Below, piece by piece: positions 1 to 13,100 of a stretch of DNA of 64,000 nucleotides. A program made the translations under genes and the position numbers. Position 1 is the first letter of the stretch, and the number at the start of each line of letters is the position of its first letter. The DNA lies in the NCBI RefSeq assembly GCF_027943255.1, contig NC_072895.1, positions 22,294,001-22,358,000 on the forward strand, in the 5' to 3' direction. Origin of the DNA: Anastrepha obliqua. Its lineage: Eukaryota > Arthropoda > Insecta > Diptera > Tephritidae. The notes beneath the pieces were generated by a model. That model was not told where the DNA came from. It saw only the letters and a program-made list of their open reading frames with translations, and searched no databases.

Positions 1-76
1 GAATTTAGCAAATTATATGGGCAATCGCATGATCCAGTGAACCAAAAATAAACTGAAACACTCGTTTGTTCTGACT

Positions 77-1557
77 TCAGGGGTTAGGGGTAGTCAGAAT
101 TTTCAAAAAATTAGACTAATTTTCTTTGAATTTTCTTAAAATATAATACAGGTTCTGTTTTATGCGGCTTTTTTTTATGCGGTTTTGAAATAGTGCGGTT
201 TTTTTTAATTAAAAAATGCATGTCGACCTATCGGGAATTGTACATATAAACAAGATTCTAAACCAGCTAAGCAAAAACTCATCACAGATTACATCAGAAA
301 TGCTAACCCTACAAGTATGGAACCGCCTGCATCACCATCCTGATCAGACGTGTACATTTCCTCAAGTGACGGAAGTGATTTTACGCCAAATCCTAAACGA
401 ATGCGCAACATGTGGGTATTGTCGGATTCTATTTCTGACGTAAATTTATTTTTCGATTTGATGTTTCTTAAATAAAGATATAATTTTCAAAAATACAATA
501 TTTTGTTTATGCGATTTTATTTAATTATTTCAGATGTATGCGGTCTATGGAACGTATCTATAGTAATAATATGGAACTAGTGCCCTTTTTTATGCGATTT
601 TATTACATTATTTCAGATTTATGCGGTTCTAAGCACTTTTGAAACGTATCTATAGTTTTACTATAGAACTGGTAGCTTTTTTTATGCTGTTTTTTTTATG
701 CTGTTTCTTGCGGAACGTATCTACCGCATAAAAACAGAATCTACTGTATCTTAAAAATATTGTGTGAAAATTTGAAGTGAATCCGACAAATACTTTTTGA
801 GTTATTCAACAATTAACACAGGGCGCTCGGGCGCTCCGGAGAGTTCGAGAGCAAGTAGCTAGCAGCAGCTGCAAACAACCGACTTCTTGGTAGAAGGTAG
901 AATGCTACGTAGGCAACAGCAAATCGATATTTTTCAAGCTGCTATGACAGCTGAAGAACTATTATATGGCCCAGGAATAGATGGCACAGTGTAAGTAATT
1001 AAATAATTCGTATAACTCTATATAAATCGATAGAAAACTTTAAATGCGTTTTTCTCAAAACTATGTTTTTGAACTGGTGATCGCTGTAACTTAAAAACCG
1101 CTTGGTAGATTTCAATAAAATGTATACTGCTTTTGAAAAATATTAAAAACTCGTGCCTGATCGAAGGATTTTTTTTTAAACAATTATTTGACGTTTTTTT
1201 TTCTCAAAAATTTGAAAAATATTTACAATATGTTAATGTTGAAAAAAATATTAAGCTTCGATCAGGCACAAGATTATCTATTAATAAAACTATTTTCTCT
1301 TGTCCGATTGATTTTAGGTGAATCTCCAAGGACTTGTGATGATCATCGCAAGGGACTTCTGGAGAAAGGGGCTCCACACGAGCAGCGATAACTTTTGCAA
1401 TTTTAAATTTTTTTTGGAAATTTTGCTAAAGTCAAGTCGAAACATGATGTATTAATGCCATGCTTTTATTTTTGTAAAATAAAGCAGTTGATTAGTAAAA
1501 AAACAATTTTGAAAATCAGCATTTTTTCGGGCCTCTGACTACCCCTAACCTCTTTAA
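77..1557. mobile_element. TTAA-associated non-autonomous element, family A, copy 1
   Basis: The two ends are inverted copies of each other: GGGGTTAGGGGTAGTCAGA at 81-99 and its near complement at 1534-1553, followed by TTAA at 1554-1557. No transposase is visible. A second, inverted copy lies at 22205-22880 and matches this one from about 750 to 1560. Copy 1 is interrupted by another transposon at 149-746. The short frames inside (for example 1133-1391) recur only as the matching piece of the second copy, so they are repeat sequence and not genes. Confidence 0.7.
149..746. mobile_element. Nested pogo/Tigger-like deletion element
   Basis: A 598-bp insertion in family A. Its ends are inverted: CAG..GTTCTGTTTTATGCGG at 149 and the complement of CAGTAGATTCTGTTTTTATG ending at 746. 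It is flanked by TA at 147-148 and 747-748. The inverted family A copy near 22822 has a single TA at the same point, so it is the unoccupied site. A short stretch around 250-440 resembles a degraded transposase tail. The interior has repeated TATGCG(A/G) T-rich blocks. The CAGTAGA start is shared with the Tigger element at 23520. Confidence 0.65.
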
Positions 1558-1798
1558 TCCTTTATAACTTCAGAACGGTTCAACGGATTTTCAAAAGGCA
1601 ATAGCCAATATAAAGTATGTAATTCAGTATTTCATTATAATACTAATTAATTTCATTATAAAAAACGAAAATAATATAGTATTTAAATTCTTTGGAAGTT
1701 GCCCAGTACACAAAACAATAACTTAATTTTGCAACTCAAACATAAAGTGGTACAGTAATGAAAATATGGTGCATCGTTTGGTGGTCATCATGGTGGAA

Positions 1799-2080
1799 TT
1801 TTAAGCTCTCTTCAATGGCTGATTTTAGGTAATTTCTACCACTTATCTGCGGCTTACTCAATTATTATTCAATGTGGGCCCTTAAGTGCCCAATGGGATT
1901 GAGATCTGGGCGCTGAGGAGGATTGGGCAATAGTTTTTTACATTGTAAAGCAAACATTCCCCTACAATCAGCGCAGCATACTTGGGGTCGTTGTCGTGCA
2001 TGATGGTGAACGTGGATTGCAGGATCACCCTGCTTATGGATTGGGCAGAGCAGACTTAAATTCCAATCCGCAGGCATAAC
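1799..2080 (-). pseudogene. Tc1-like transposase remnant
   Basis: Minus-strand translation across two frames gives fragments typical of a Tc1-family DDE transposase: FTIMHDNDPKYAA (the second catalytic aspartate block) and PQRPDLNPIGHLRAHIE (the conserved PDLNPIE..W block). Frame changes between the blocks and the missing N-terminus show it is dead. No terminal repeats were recognised. Confidence 0.7.
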
Positions 2081-2429
2081 AAAAACTTACTTCATGAATG
2101 AAATATTAACAAAAATCACACGATTTCTCATATTTTTAAGAGACAAAATTATTCGCACAAAGTATGAACTTGAAATTTTAACTGATTTCTTTTTTCTTAC
2201 AAAAGAACCTCTGCTTCGATTAGGTCCCGTTGTGAAGATGGTCATTCGAAACTCAACTTATTTGGTAATTTCAAATATTGCTTTCGCGTTATTAATGAAA
2301 CATGGGCCGGAAACAAACAAAAACAACTGAAGCTAAAGGAAAAATAATTTTGCATTTGCTTAATGAGGGAAAATTAGCGTGGCATAATTTGTGAATGGCG
2401 CAAAAGAGACCATTCATCAGCAATTTTAT

Positions 2430-2783
2430 AGTAATTAATCAAAGATTTTTTCTCACCGATAAACATTTTTTTTATAAACAATTTAAGGCCGAAATTTTGG
2501 TCAAAATATTTAGCATTAATTTAACGAAATCTGTTTGGTTTATTAAGTTCAGAGGATCCAATTCAGAGATATAGTGGTCGCCGCAAAACGTCTTTGAGAG
2601 GAGCTCTCAGAGATCAGCTGTAGCTCCTTTCCAAATAAATATTTTCACTAATACAAAATCTTAAAATACAGTGAAAAGATAACAGAATATGTGTAAAAAT
2701 TTTTGATCAATAAATTTAAAAGTTTTCTCAGAAAAAATTCTGGAAAATTCGCTTTTTTCGGCCTTCTAACTGTATATAACCCC
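2430..2783. mobile_element. Family B TTAA-flanked MITE, truncated copy
   Basis: This stretch is an inverted copy of the complete element at 15972-16701. Shared landmarks are a block reading GATCAGCTGTAGCTCCTTTCC, a block containing CAGAGATATAGTGGTC, and the end CTAACTGTATATAACCCC followed by TTAA at 2784-2787. The other end is missing. No coding capacity. Confidence 0.65.
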
Positions 2784-3188
2784 TTAACTTTTATTTTCAA
2801 CAAGATATTGAGCCCAAGCATACTGTGCACGATGTGCTTATGTGAAACATACACCAAGTATCTCACGTTCTTCCAACACCACCACAGACTTGAATCCCAG
2901 ACCAAAATTCCAGACTTGAATCCCATGGCACATTTGTGAGACGAACTTCGAGAAACGGATTTTGTTCTGAGACGGGGTGCCTCCGCAGAGTTCGTAACAC
3001 ATTAGGAAGTGCACGTACTTCTCAATGATATGCAATGAGCTGAATATTAATTTTTCTGATAACTTTTTATATGGAATCAAAATGAAATGGTGATCCAGCA
3101 TCACTCTCGTTATTTAATAGTCACACCTCGTACGTTAACTTTATTTTTTTTTAAGTTGCCTTTTTCACATTTACTATCTATACAAATA
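2784..3188. other. Non-genic stretch with possible Tc1 scrap
   Basis: No gene is seen. A short plus-strand frame near 2870-2990 includes PDLNPMAHL followed by a stop. This resembles the C-terminal block of a Tc1-type transposase, but it is too short to call with confidence. Confidence 0.35.
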
Positions 3189-4476
3189 CAAGGTGAAGTC
3201 CAAAATAAACAAAACTGAGCTAAAATAGAAACGACAAGAGTTTTGTTCTGATAACTTCGAGTTTATTTATTCAAAATAGTCCCCTCTGGCCTCGATACAC
3301 TGATTGCGCGATCTAAAAGCTTTTCGAAAGAGTGTTTCAGGGAATTGATCGGAATCCGGAATATTCTTCAAGATGTCGGTACAAGCCTTTTGGATGGCCT
3401 CTACGACGCAAAACGTTTTCCTTTCATGGCCAAATGCAATTTTCTAAATAGGCAGAAGTCACAGGGAGCCATATCAGGCGAATGCGATGAGTAATTGATG
3501 GTTGATAGGCGATTTCTAGTCCAAAAAATCAGTTACAAGAGTGGATCGATGAGATGGTGCATTATCATGCAATAAGCGTCAGCTTCCTCCTTCGCGGTAT
3601 TCAGGGCGAGTTCGATGAATGCGATGCAACAAACGCTTCAAAACGCCAAGATAGAAAATTGCCCATAGGCACGAATTCCTTGTGGACAATTCCCTTGGAA
3701 TCGTAAAAAAACTGAACATCCATTTGATTTTTCACTTCTCCAAACACGATTTTTTTGGGTGGTGGCTCGACTGGGGCCTTCCATTCGGCTTTTTGACGCT
3801 TAGTTTTAGGTTCATGTTAGAAACACCAAGTTTCATCACTAGTTACAATGTTTTAAAGGAAGTTCTCGTTTTTTCTCGCCTCTTTAATGAGGCCTTACGA
3901 ATGTTGAATTCTGAGCAATTTTTGGTCCCCAGTTAACTTATGCGGAATGAAACGTGCACAGACCTTTCGTAAACCCAAATGATCAGTTAAAATGCAATAA
4001 ATCGATGCTTTAGAGATATTCAACTCCGATTCCATGAACTTCAATGATGATTTCGGTTCATTTTTGATTAATTTTCGAACAATTTCGATGGAGTTTTCGG
4101 TGATTACTGTTTTCATTGTCATTTATGTCCTCCCAACCATCTCCGAAATGTGTAAACCACTCATTAACTTTGGCACGAGATAAACAATCATCGCCATAAA
4201 CTTTTTTCATTAATTCAAATGTTTCGGTAAACGTTTTACCGATTTTAAAACAAAATTTGATATTAGCTCTTTGTTCGAAACCCATTTTTGTACCGATGAC
4301 ACAAACATGCTGACACTTTAGATGCAATAACTTCGCTTCCACTGAATCGAATGTCACCAAGCTTTCACTGGAAGTCAGCTAGGAATGCAACTTCCAACGC
4401 ACTAACTCATTAAAAAGATGGCGCCATCAAAAACATTTGTATGACGCCAGTCTTGTTTATTTTGGACTTCACCTTG
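3189..4476 (-). mobile_element. Full-length but dead mariner-family transposon
   Basis: A 1,288-bp element, the usual mariner length, with inverted ends CAAGGTGAAGTCCAAAATAA at 3189-3208 and the complement ending at 4476. The minus strand encodes transposase pieces. The N-terminal helix-turn-helix part (about 4288-4058) contains KVYGDDCLSRAKVNEWF, followed by a frame shift to ENSIEIVRKLIKNEPKSSLK and LTDHLGLRKVCARFIPHKLT (4103-3910). The catalytic half (3900-3220) is recognisable in pieces, such as the MAPCDFCLF-like block, but carries several stops and shifts. The left side has TA at 3187-3188; an exact right TA duplication is not seen. Confidence 0.85.
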
Positions 4477-5663
4477 TTTATCTATTTGAAGTTCGGAATA
4501 CGTTATTTGCTAATATTTAATGCGAAAGGGAAATCTGCCAGCATTGCTGCATCCATAACAGGTTTTTTTTTTGCTCTGTTGATGGTAATTTTCTAGTGAG
4601 CATATCATGCCCCCATCCCCCCATGAATCATGATACCCTCCAAGATATGTCTCAATTTGGAGTTGTTCTTGAATGTGAGTGGATTTGCAATAATTCTTTT
4701 TATTCAGTTGTTTTTGCATTTTCGTGTTCTTTGTTTGGTTTCAAATTTGGGACAAGTAACAGAACTGCCCAAAACGATTTGCGCACGCGAATTGGGTAAA
4801 ATAATTTCGTGTAAATGAGAGCCAAATTGTACGAGTCGCAAGAAGGGAGATTTTCACATAAAATATTTGTATTTATTATGCATTGTGTAAAATAATACAG
4901 TATATATTAAAAATTTAATATTTTTGTAAGAGAAACTGTGCAAGTTGAGTTCAAGAGTGAATCTTTTAGAAGAACAAAAAAAAAAAAAACAAAAACACAA
5001 AAAATATTTACAAACGCCGCAAACTTTAAATGAAATATTAGTTTAGGGGAAAAAAATCCATTATTTTTGCGTAACTCTTGTATTCTATTATATCATTGTT
5101 GGGTATAGCAGGGGATGCGTCCGCTGCGAAGAGAATACCTGTAATGGCTGCATCAACGAACGCGTTTATATTTAAACACAAAATTGTTAAGTCACTATCG
5201 GAAAGCCATTGTTATTCATATTTTTATCTCACCTACGAACGTGAATTAATGGAATTCTACTTCTATTTCTAAATATACTCGTGCACGTGCAAAGTTTTAT
5301 TAATCCTTAAATACAAACCTCGGTAGTAGGGTAAAATTTACCCAGTCACTAGCAAGTAGTACTTTGATGAAATGTAGATCAAAAATGTAAGACTTTATCT
5401 TTATTGTTGTATCCTTTACATTTAAGAAACAAAAATACATCATGGCATAAAAAAAAATTTAACCCTCCGTTTAGCACCCGGGTCTGGCCAGACTTTTTCA
5501 ACTTTGGACGCCAATTTAACATATTTTTATATAGCTAACGACTTGAAGTTCCTAAACTTTTATTTTCAATCGATTTATGGATATAACCTTTTAAAAAGTA
5601 TCCTCGAACAGGACGAAAAAAGGCCAGAACCGGTAGCCCAACTAAAGATTTTAAAAAGGGATG
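4477..5663. other. AT-rich non-genic stretch
   Basis: Nothing recognisable. The short frames here lack a start context, splice signals or family resemblance. There is an A-run around 4978-4990. Confidence 0.5.
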
Positions 5664-6172
5664 TTGTTGTTGTTGTATCAGTAACTTTGCTCTGTCAGTG
5701 TGGAGTAAATCACCGGTCATCTTCGTCTAGCTCATCTAACGGTAGGTCCAGGAAACTTGCTGCTTCGGTAGGTTGGGCCCAGAGGGAGAGCGGTGTTAGA
5801 TGAGTGGGTTTGATGGGGCATGTGAAAAGGGATTAGTGTCATGCGGGGTGCCTTTACATGCTGGACATATATTGGGTTTGTCGGAGTGGATTTTGGATAA
5901 GCAGGACCGTAACCTGCTACAATATCCATAACGTAATCGGTTCTCGTGAGGCAGCTAATCTCTTCGTCTGCAATAGCTGGTGGTTGGCCACCAATAACGG
6001 CACTCAGAGGTCGGGAGTTTAGGAAGGTGGTAAGAGTCTCCCGATGAATGTCGTTTAATGTCTGTCCGGTCCAATAGTTGTAATTGTGTTTCGTCCTGGA
6101 TCTCGTTACTGTAGTTGAAGAGCTGCCTCCTGACGTGCTTGGGGAATGGCTTAGGTTCTAGCAAATGATAGA
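5664..6172 (-). mobile_element. Jockey-like LINE (family J), 3' end, truncated
   Basis: Read on the minus strand this is the C-terminal end of a non-LTR retrotransposon ORF2 plus its 3' tail. It includes pieces like PKHVRRQLFNYSNEIQDET and RDTIVAGYGPAYPKSTPTN, then a decayed zinc-knuckle region. The tail ends in repeated CAA triplets (GTTGTTGTTG on the plus strand at 5664). At least five other fragments in this window come from the same family (31490, 41403, 46432, 48100, 55310). The frame is broken several times. Confidence 0.75.
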
Positions 6173-6359
6173 TACCTTCGGTAGCACCCTAAAAAAAAGT
6201 GCAAGTGCTTGCTGAGCATTGTTTTGTGCTCCTTAACTGGGAACCCTGTCTAATGCAGCGTATCTTTTTTGCTTACCCTCAATGCTATCGCTTTCAGAAA
6301 CAAATTTTAGGTGTTTTTTCTTTTTTTGTTGTAATTTCTAAGTTCGCTACGCTTTTATG

Positions 6360-6662
6360 TATATAATTGGCGCATACACTCTTTTTGGGTGTTTGGCCGA
6401 GTTACTCCTCCTATTTGTGTCGTGCGTCTTGATGTTGTTCCGCAAATGGAGGGACCTACAATTTTAAACCGACAGCAGATATTTTTTAAGAGGATATTTT
6501 TAGAAATACACTCGGTGGTTTGCCGTTGCCTGCCGAGGGGCGACCGCTATTAGATAAAACTTTTTCTTTATTTTGGCGTTTCACCGAAATTCGAACCTGC
6601 GTTCTCTCATCATTCCAAATGGTAGTAATGCACCAACCCATTCGGCTACGGCGGCATTATAA
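6360..6662 (-). mobile_element. tRNA-derived SINE
   Basis: On the minus strand the element starts with a tRNA-like head. A box-like TAGCCGAATGG (about 6655-6640) and B box GGTTCGAAT (6597-6589) are spaced as in a tRNA with a long variable arm (Leu/Ser type). The body follows, with CCCCTCGGCAGGCAACGG and then a tail ending AACTCGGCCAAACACCC. Related copies are at 8195-8330, 29280-29460 and 42245-42400, and a tail-only piece is at 33362-33425. The internal promoter boxes imply RNA polymerase III origin. Confidence 0.75.
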
Positions 6663-7117
6663 GGTGTTGGAAAAATTTTCCAAGTTTAGTAATCAGTTAG
6701 GGTTAAGCAGATGCATAAGTATATGTAAATAAAGCTCTTTTGTTTATTCAACAAATACTTGCATTGCCTAACGCCCGCTAGTCTGCAACCGTTAGGCTAG
6801 ATCTGCAATTTATTTCCACGCTTTTGCTTATCAATTTAGTACAAATTAAATGTGACACTTTTATTTCAATGCCGCCGAACTTTCACAGCTAATTGCCTTA
6901 TCTTAGGCTACTTCAAACACTTGTCTTAATTCGATAAAAAAGCATAAGCTAATCTAGTGCCTATTGCGTGCATGAAACAGTAAATGGCAGATGAAGCTCC
7001 TACTATGGCTGATGAAATTTGGTAGCATCTAAATTATATAATCCAATGGTATAATAAAAAATATTATAAAGTAAGCGTTTAAAGTCGCTGTTCGTTATGT
7101 GAGCGAAGTCAAACGAA

Positions 7118-10100
7118 ATGGAGGCGTCACTGTGTGAAGAACCGGGGGCCTTCAAAGCCACATCTCAAGGTAATCTGCAGGCCATCAAGCAGTTTGAGGA
7201 GCAAGAATTGGTCGACAAACAATTGAACAATGTACGTCGCTTAATTGCATAAGAAAGCCGTTGTTCCTCTATATTCTTCATTATCCTTGCAATTTTAGAA
7301 AGAAGGATGGACAAAGCAACTCGCCTTCGTCGGCTATGGAGCGACGATAGGTGCGGCAGTGCCGGCTGGTTACTGTGTAGGTGTGATGAACAGTCCTGCT
7401 GAGGTATGTAGAGCCACAATATTATTTATCCGCAAGGAGGATGTATAAATTTTACTTTTTTTCACCCACACATACAAATTGTATGCACATACAAACATAG
7501 TTTATGCGAAATTGGTGTAATCAGACGCTGATCGAAAGATATGATTGGCACTTGACTGAGACGGGCATGAACATTCTGTGGTCGACGATTGTTTCAATTT
7601 TCTTAGTAGGCGGCGCTATAGGATCTCTGACGGGAGCCAAAGTGGCCAATCGATTTGGAAGGTAATAATAAAAGTATATTATAAAAGAAGATTATACATT
7701 GCTGCATCAAACTTTTGAAATTTCAAAAATAGTAACACCTACTTTAGGTTTTTTTTTAACAAATTATCAGATCTGGTAACATTGTGTTGCGTTTGAAAAG
7801 TGAAATTTTGTAGCTTAAACAATTGTTTAGTGAAAAGTTATATGAATTTGAATATGAGTGAAAATTTTTAACGGAAATTGTGATATTTACGAACACAATA
7901 CGGTGACTGGCAGAACTCCAACGAAATGGTTAGCTCAATTGCCGAAAAGTTGAATGAATTCATGGAAAATAATTGAGGTAGTCCGGCATAAATGTAGTTA
8001 CAGAGCAATTGTTAGTAAACTAAACATTAAATACCAAGTTAATTACATAAAAATGTTGTTGTTGTTGTTGTTGTAATATAGCAGCAGAAACATTCCCCGT
8101 ACATATATGGGAAATGCTGCTGGAGTGGCAGTCCTTGGCCGGATATAAATCCGGGGCGTTCCGGTAACGTAGAACCGACTGACGTGGAAACGAGATTAAC
8201 GGCGACCGCTATTAGAAAAAACTTTTTCTTAATTTTTTGATCTTTCAGCGAGATTCGAACCGAAGTTCTTTCTCTGAATTCCGAATGGTAGTCACGCACC
8301 AACCCATTCGGCCAGGGCGGCCGAAATTACATTACATAAAAATAATTTGCGTTGGTTCGGAAGTACATGCCTCTATATCATTGGCCGATTCCTATTTAAT
8401 ATATGACTTCAAATTAACTTTAAAAAATTATCTAAAATACATTTATTTACAGTCTCCATCTTAATCACCATTTATTTTTTAAATTTAGAACTTTGACTCA
8501 ATTCGCAAATTTCAATTCGTGTTTATTTTTACTTTGCGATCAGCTGTTTTTCTCACTTTCAAATTCTTACAAGAACAAATGTATGCAGTAAAAATTGCAA
8601 ATTCCCCTCAATATGAAATGTCATTTTGCTTTCTCACTTTCCCCTACTTTGCACCCTCCGAGTATATTCCGGAAGCGGCATAAAACTGTAGGAGCGAAAC
8701 CATGTAAAGAATGGACACGAAAAAATCTAATCGTTTATGCTTACTCATCACTTGCGTAAAACTAACTGTAAATAAAAATATACATATTCATAGTGCTTGT
8801 TGTTATTATTAACTAGCCTATTCACTTTTCGTAACTTCTACATATTTTTCAAAATGTATTCGGTTAAGTGTAAACTTGCAAAAAGCAAGAAAATGGTAAT
8901 TTGTCGCACAATGCCAAAGCAAAAACTTTAAATAGTCCATAAAGTAGGATATCTTATGTATTAAAAAAGTTTGATGAAACCTTGTCGGTTGAATGAAGGC
9001 CTGAAAGTGGAAGAAAAAAAAAAGACTTGCGTCGCAGTCCCAAGCCAAAAAAGTGGCGAATAAAACCTTGCCTTTCAGTTCGAGATGCTACGACATAGTT
9101 CCAATTTGCTGAAAGGTTGCGTTCAAAAAATTCGCAAAAATGAAGGCTATCAATAGATTGTAGCACCCAAGTGAAATGACAAACCAATTAAGAGTGCTAA
9201 AGCATGTGCGTGAAAAGTAGACAGTCAAGACATCCACTAATATGGCTGTGTGGTTATGAACCGTGAAAAATCCGTCAAAACCGACTTTAAGCAGATTCAG
9301 GGCGCTTAGTTGTATACTGCCACGAAGAGAGGGTGAGTTCCAGATGCCTTTTAAGCTAAGAATGTTGGAGAAGTTTCGCTAAAAAATATTTGGTTTGGCA
9401 AGCCATTTCTCAGCCAGTGTGGTATCAAAAGCCAAACGACACTATAAATCAAGAAATTTATATGAAGAAGTGTTTGCAAAAACGTCATTCATAAAACAAC
9501 ATACAGACTCATTTCTGTTCTGGTCCGATTTAGCATCGTGCCATTATAGCCGTCTTGCCATGAACAGGTATGAAAACCACGGAGTAAATATTGTTCAAAA
9601 CGACCACAACTCACCAAACTGTCCACAATGGCGACCCATTAAAAAATATCGGGCAATAACGTTCCCACGACAGTCGGTTCTACGTAACCAGAACGACCTG
9701 GATTTATATCCAACCAAGGACTGTCATTCCAGCAGCCATTCTCGTATATGTATGGGGAATGTTTATGCTGCTACAACAACAACAATGGGGCAATTGCTAA
9801 AACTGAAAAAAAAAAATTAGAAATGAACAGCATTTTAAAATGAATTGACAACAGATACCGTAACAAAAACTGAGATGTCCATCGCCTAATGAGAGAAGTC
9901 AAATCTAAATTGCGTCACGTTGTTTATAACAAATGAGAATTGATAAAGGGTTTTCCAATAACAGGTGTTATTTTGAATAGCCCGCTATTTCGGCAGATGT
10001 CACTTTTGAAGCTGTCATTTTTTGATATTTGACAAGTAGAAACTACGCCATGAATAAAAATGGAAGGATACACGCTTATACAGCGCATCGAAATGATTAA

Positions 10101-13100
10101 ATTTCACTATAAAAATGGTGAAAATTTGGCAGAGACGGTTCGTAAAACTCGAACATTTTTGGGTCATCGTGAAACACCTTGTCGGACCGCAATACAGAAA
10201 TTGGTGCAAAAGTTCGTGCTATTGGGACAAGTTAGTGATGTGAAGAATAAAACCCGTGCACGTCGCTCAAGAACAACCGAAAATATTGCTGTTGTAGCCG
10301 AAAGTGTTGTAGAAAACCCAGGTTTGTCCATTTCTCGTCGTTCTTTGGAATTAGGCATTCCAAAAAACGTCATTTCACCGTATTTTGCTTAAAGATTTGG
10401 GTCTTAAGGCTTATAAAGTCCAGTTAACACAAGAACTCAAGCCGGCCGATCATCAACAACGACGCGTCTTTGCTGATTGGGTCGTTGAAATGCATGAAAA
10501 TGATCCGAAACTCCATCGAAAAATCGTCTTGTATGATGAGGCCCAATTCCACCTCGTTGGCTTCGTCAACAAACAAAATTATCGGATCCGGGGCGCAGAA
10601 AATCCAAGAGTTATTGTTGAAAAGCCTCTCTCTCTATCCTCAACGTGTGACTGTTTGGTGCGGTTTATGGGCCGGCGGAGTCATTGGACCTTACTTTTTC
10701 GGGAATGAAGCTGGAGTAACAGTTACGGTGAATGGATTGCGCTATCGAGAGATAATTAATGATTTTTTATGGCCGGAATTGTATGGTATTGATCTGGACA
10801 ACGTTTATTTTCAACAAGACGGCCCAAGTGCCACACAAGCAACGAAACCATTGGTCTTTTACGGGAGTAACATCTGTTATTGGAAAACCCTTTATAAATT
10901 TTTTGTTTAAGTGTTTAGTGGAGTGTTAATAAAGCAGGAAATAAAATAAAAATTATTTTGATAGTTTATAAAAATTTGATGTTATAATGATTTTTCCCGA
11001 CCAAGATTTTTCGAACCCATTCTTAAGACCTGTGTTATTTGACCTATACTTTAACGCATAGCTTAACGTATATTTCAACATATATTCTATATACCTATGA
11101 GTTTATATTGTAAATTTTGACATTTTTTTTTTTTTATTTATTTAAATTTAATTTTAACTAATTTTCAATAAAAATATAATTCATTCTTCAACAAAAGTCA
11201 TATGAATCGAAGTCCCAAACTATGTACGAAGTTCAGAAAAATTCATCAAAATGTTGAACCTTTCAACCAGAATTTTTAGAAAACTCTTGCATATGCAGTT
11301 TTATAACCCACTTATGTAATTTCAGTATAGTACAATGAAGTGAAGATTTGAAGTGCCTCGAAAATCGCATTGATTTAAACAAAAATTGTAATCAGCAGAA
11401 AATTGTCGTGTTTCATTATTGCAGAGCTTGCCTCGATAATTATGATGTATCCACCACACTTTTGACCTGTAGCCCCATACTATCATTTATCACAAACTCT
11501 GCGGTGTCCCCCCAGGGAATAAAGATTTATTCAACAAAATGTACTTGAATAAATTTTTCATAAAGAAAATTGAGAAGTTCGATAATTACAGAAAAACGGC
11601 GCTGTTGGTTCGAAAAATAGCAAAAGCTCTTATATACAAATTGCAACATTTTTTTTTTAATAAATTTACAAAAAGTGTTTTAATTTTGCTCAAACTTGTT
11701 AACGAACCTTTTAGACAACCCAATATTAGCATATATTCGAAGCTTACGTTAAAATATTTTTTTTTATTCGCAGTGTACGAGTTTCCGGGAAAATAAAAAA
11801 AAAATAACATTTTGCCGTTATATTGAATTAAGGAAGTGATAAAGCGAAGGCAATGTATAAAAATGTTTAGAAAACAAAGAAAGTAGAATTAAATAATACT
11901 TTATTAATCTCCTTCTATTTTTAGGCGAACCTCTTTTCTATCATGCGGTGTCCTCTTTGTCATCGCAGCTGTGCTCTTTTTCACTTGTCGGATGCTGCGC
12001 TCCGTGGAAGTGCTCATCATTGCACGTTTCCTAGTTGGTTTAGCAGGAGGTCTGGCCACTGCTTGCCTACCTATGTACCTCGCCGAGGTAGCGCCATTAT
12101 CCATGGGAGGCGTATTGGGCGTCTTCTGTCCAATGGGTCTAACCGCTGGTGTTGTGATAGCTCAAATTTTCAGTTTACGCAGCGTTTTCGGTAACTCGGA
12201 ACAATGGCATTTGGCAATCAGCTTCTACCTTGTATTCGTATTGATCTGCTATGCACCGATGTACTATTATCCGGAGAGTCCGAAATGGTTGTATGTCATT
12301 AAAGGTGATGAGGAGGGCGCGCGGAGGCAACTAAAAATATTACGTGGAAATATTAGTGACACTGCTATTGCTAGGGAAATGGCCATAATGGAAGCCGAAT
12401 CGAATGTGAAAGATCAAGTCAGCGGATATGGTGCCGTCCTAAGTGATCCAAAGCTACGGCTGCCATTGATTATCGTTTGTGCCTTTCAGGGCGGCCAGCA
12501 ATTGTCGGGCATTAACGCAGTGAGTATTCCTCTTTTCAGCTATCCTGCCTTAAGCTAGTGTGATTGTGCGTCAAATTATGTGTACAGTCGATCTTGTGTT
12601 CAATTCCTACTACTGACTTAAAAAGTTATTCGGCGACCGGTGAATCCAATTTTCTCTGTACCACAACTCGGCTAATCTGGACTGGCATTTAGCCTATGGC
12701 CAGCCTAGGTCCCATTCAAGCACTAGTCTGATTAGGTGCAATGGACTAGGTGCAATCTTAGGATCTGTTAAGGTCTTCAGACTTAAAGAGAGAGTCCCCA
12801 AAGAGCGGAACCCTAATTTAATCGACAGTCAAGCTTCACACAAAGCTTTGCCATATTGTGAGGTTAAATCCTCTGGAGTATATAGTAGAGAGACTAAAAC
12901 ATATATGGACATAAACGGCAACGAGATAGCTCATGAATTAGCTGGATGGGATGCGGTCTCAAAAATGATAGAACCGCGGAATCTTTCATGGCGACACAAC
13001 AAGACGGGAGTTTTAACCTTAAACGGTTTAAATAACTTATAAAGTTCCTTGAGAACATATTAAAAATACTTACAGATACACTCACGCATCACTACAGGGT

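Noticed and set aside
2868..2990. Separate Tc1 transposon with PDLNPMAHL
   Set aside because: Only one short block is recognisable and no ends are visible, so I did not list it as an element.
5504..5803. 99-residue plus-strand frame near 5.5 kb
   Set aside because: Most of it is the antisense of the family J LINE tail.
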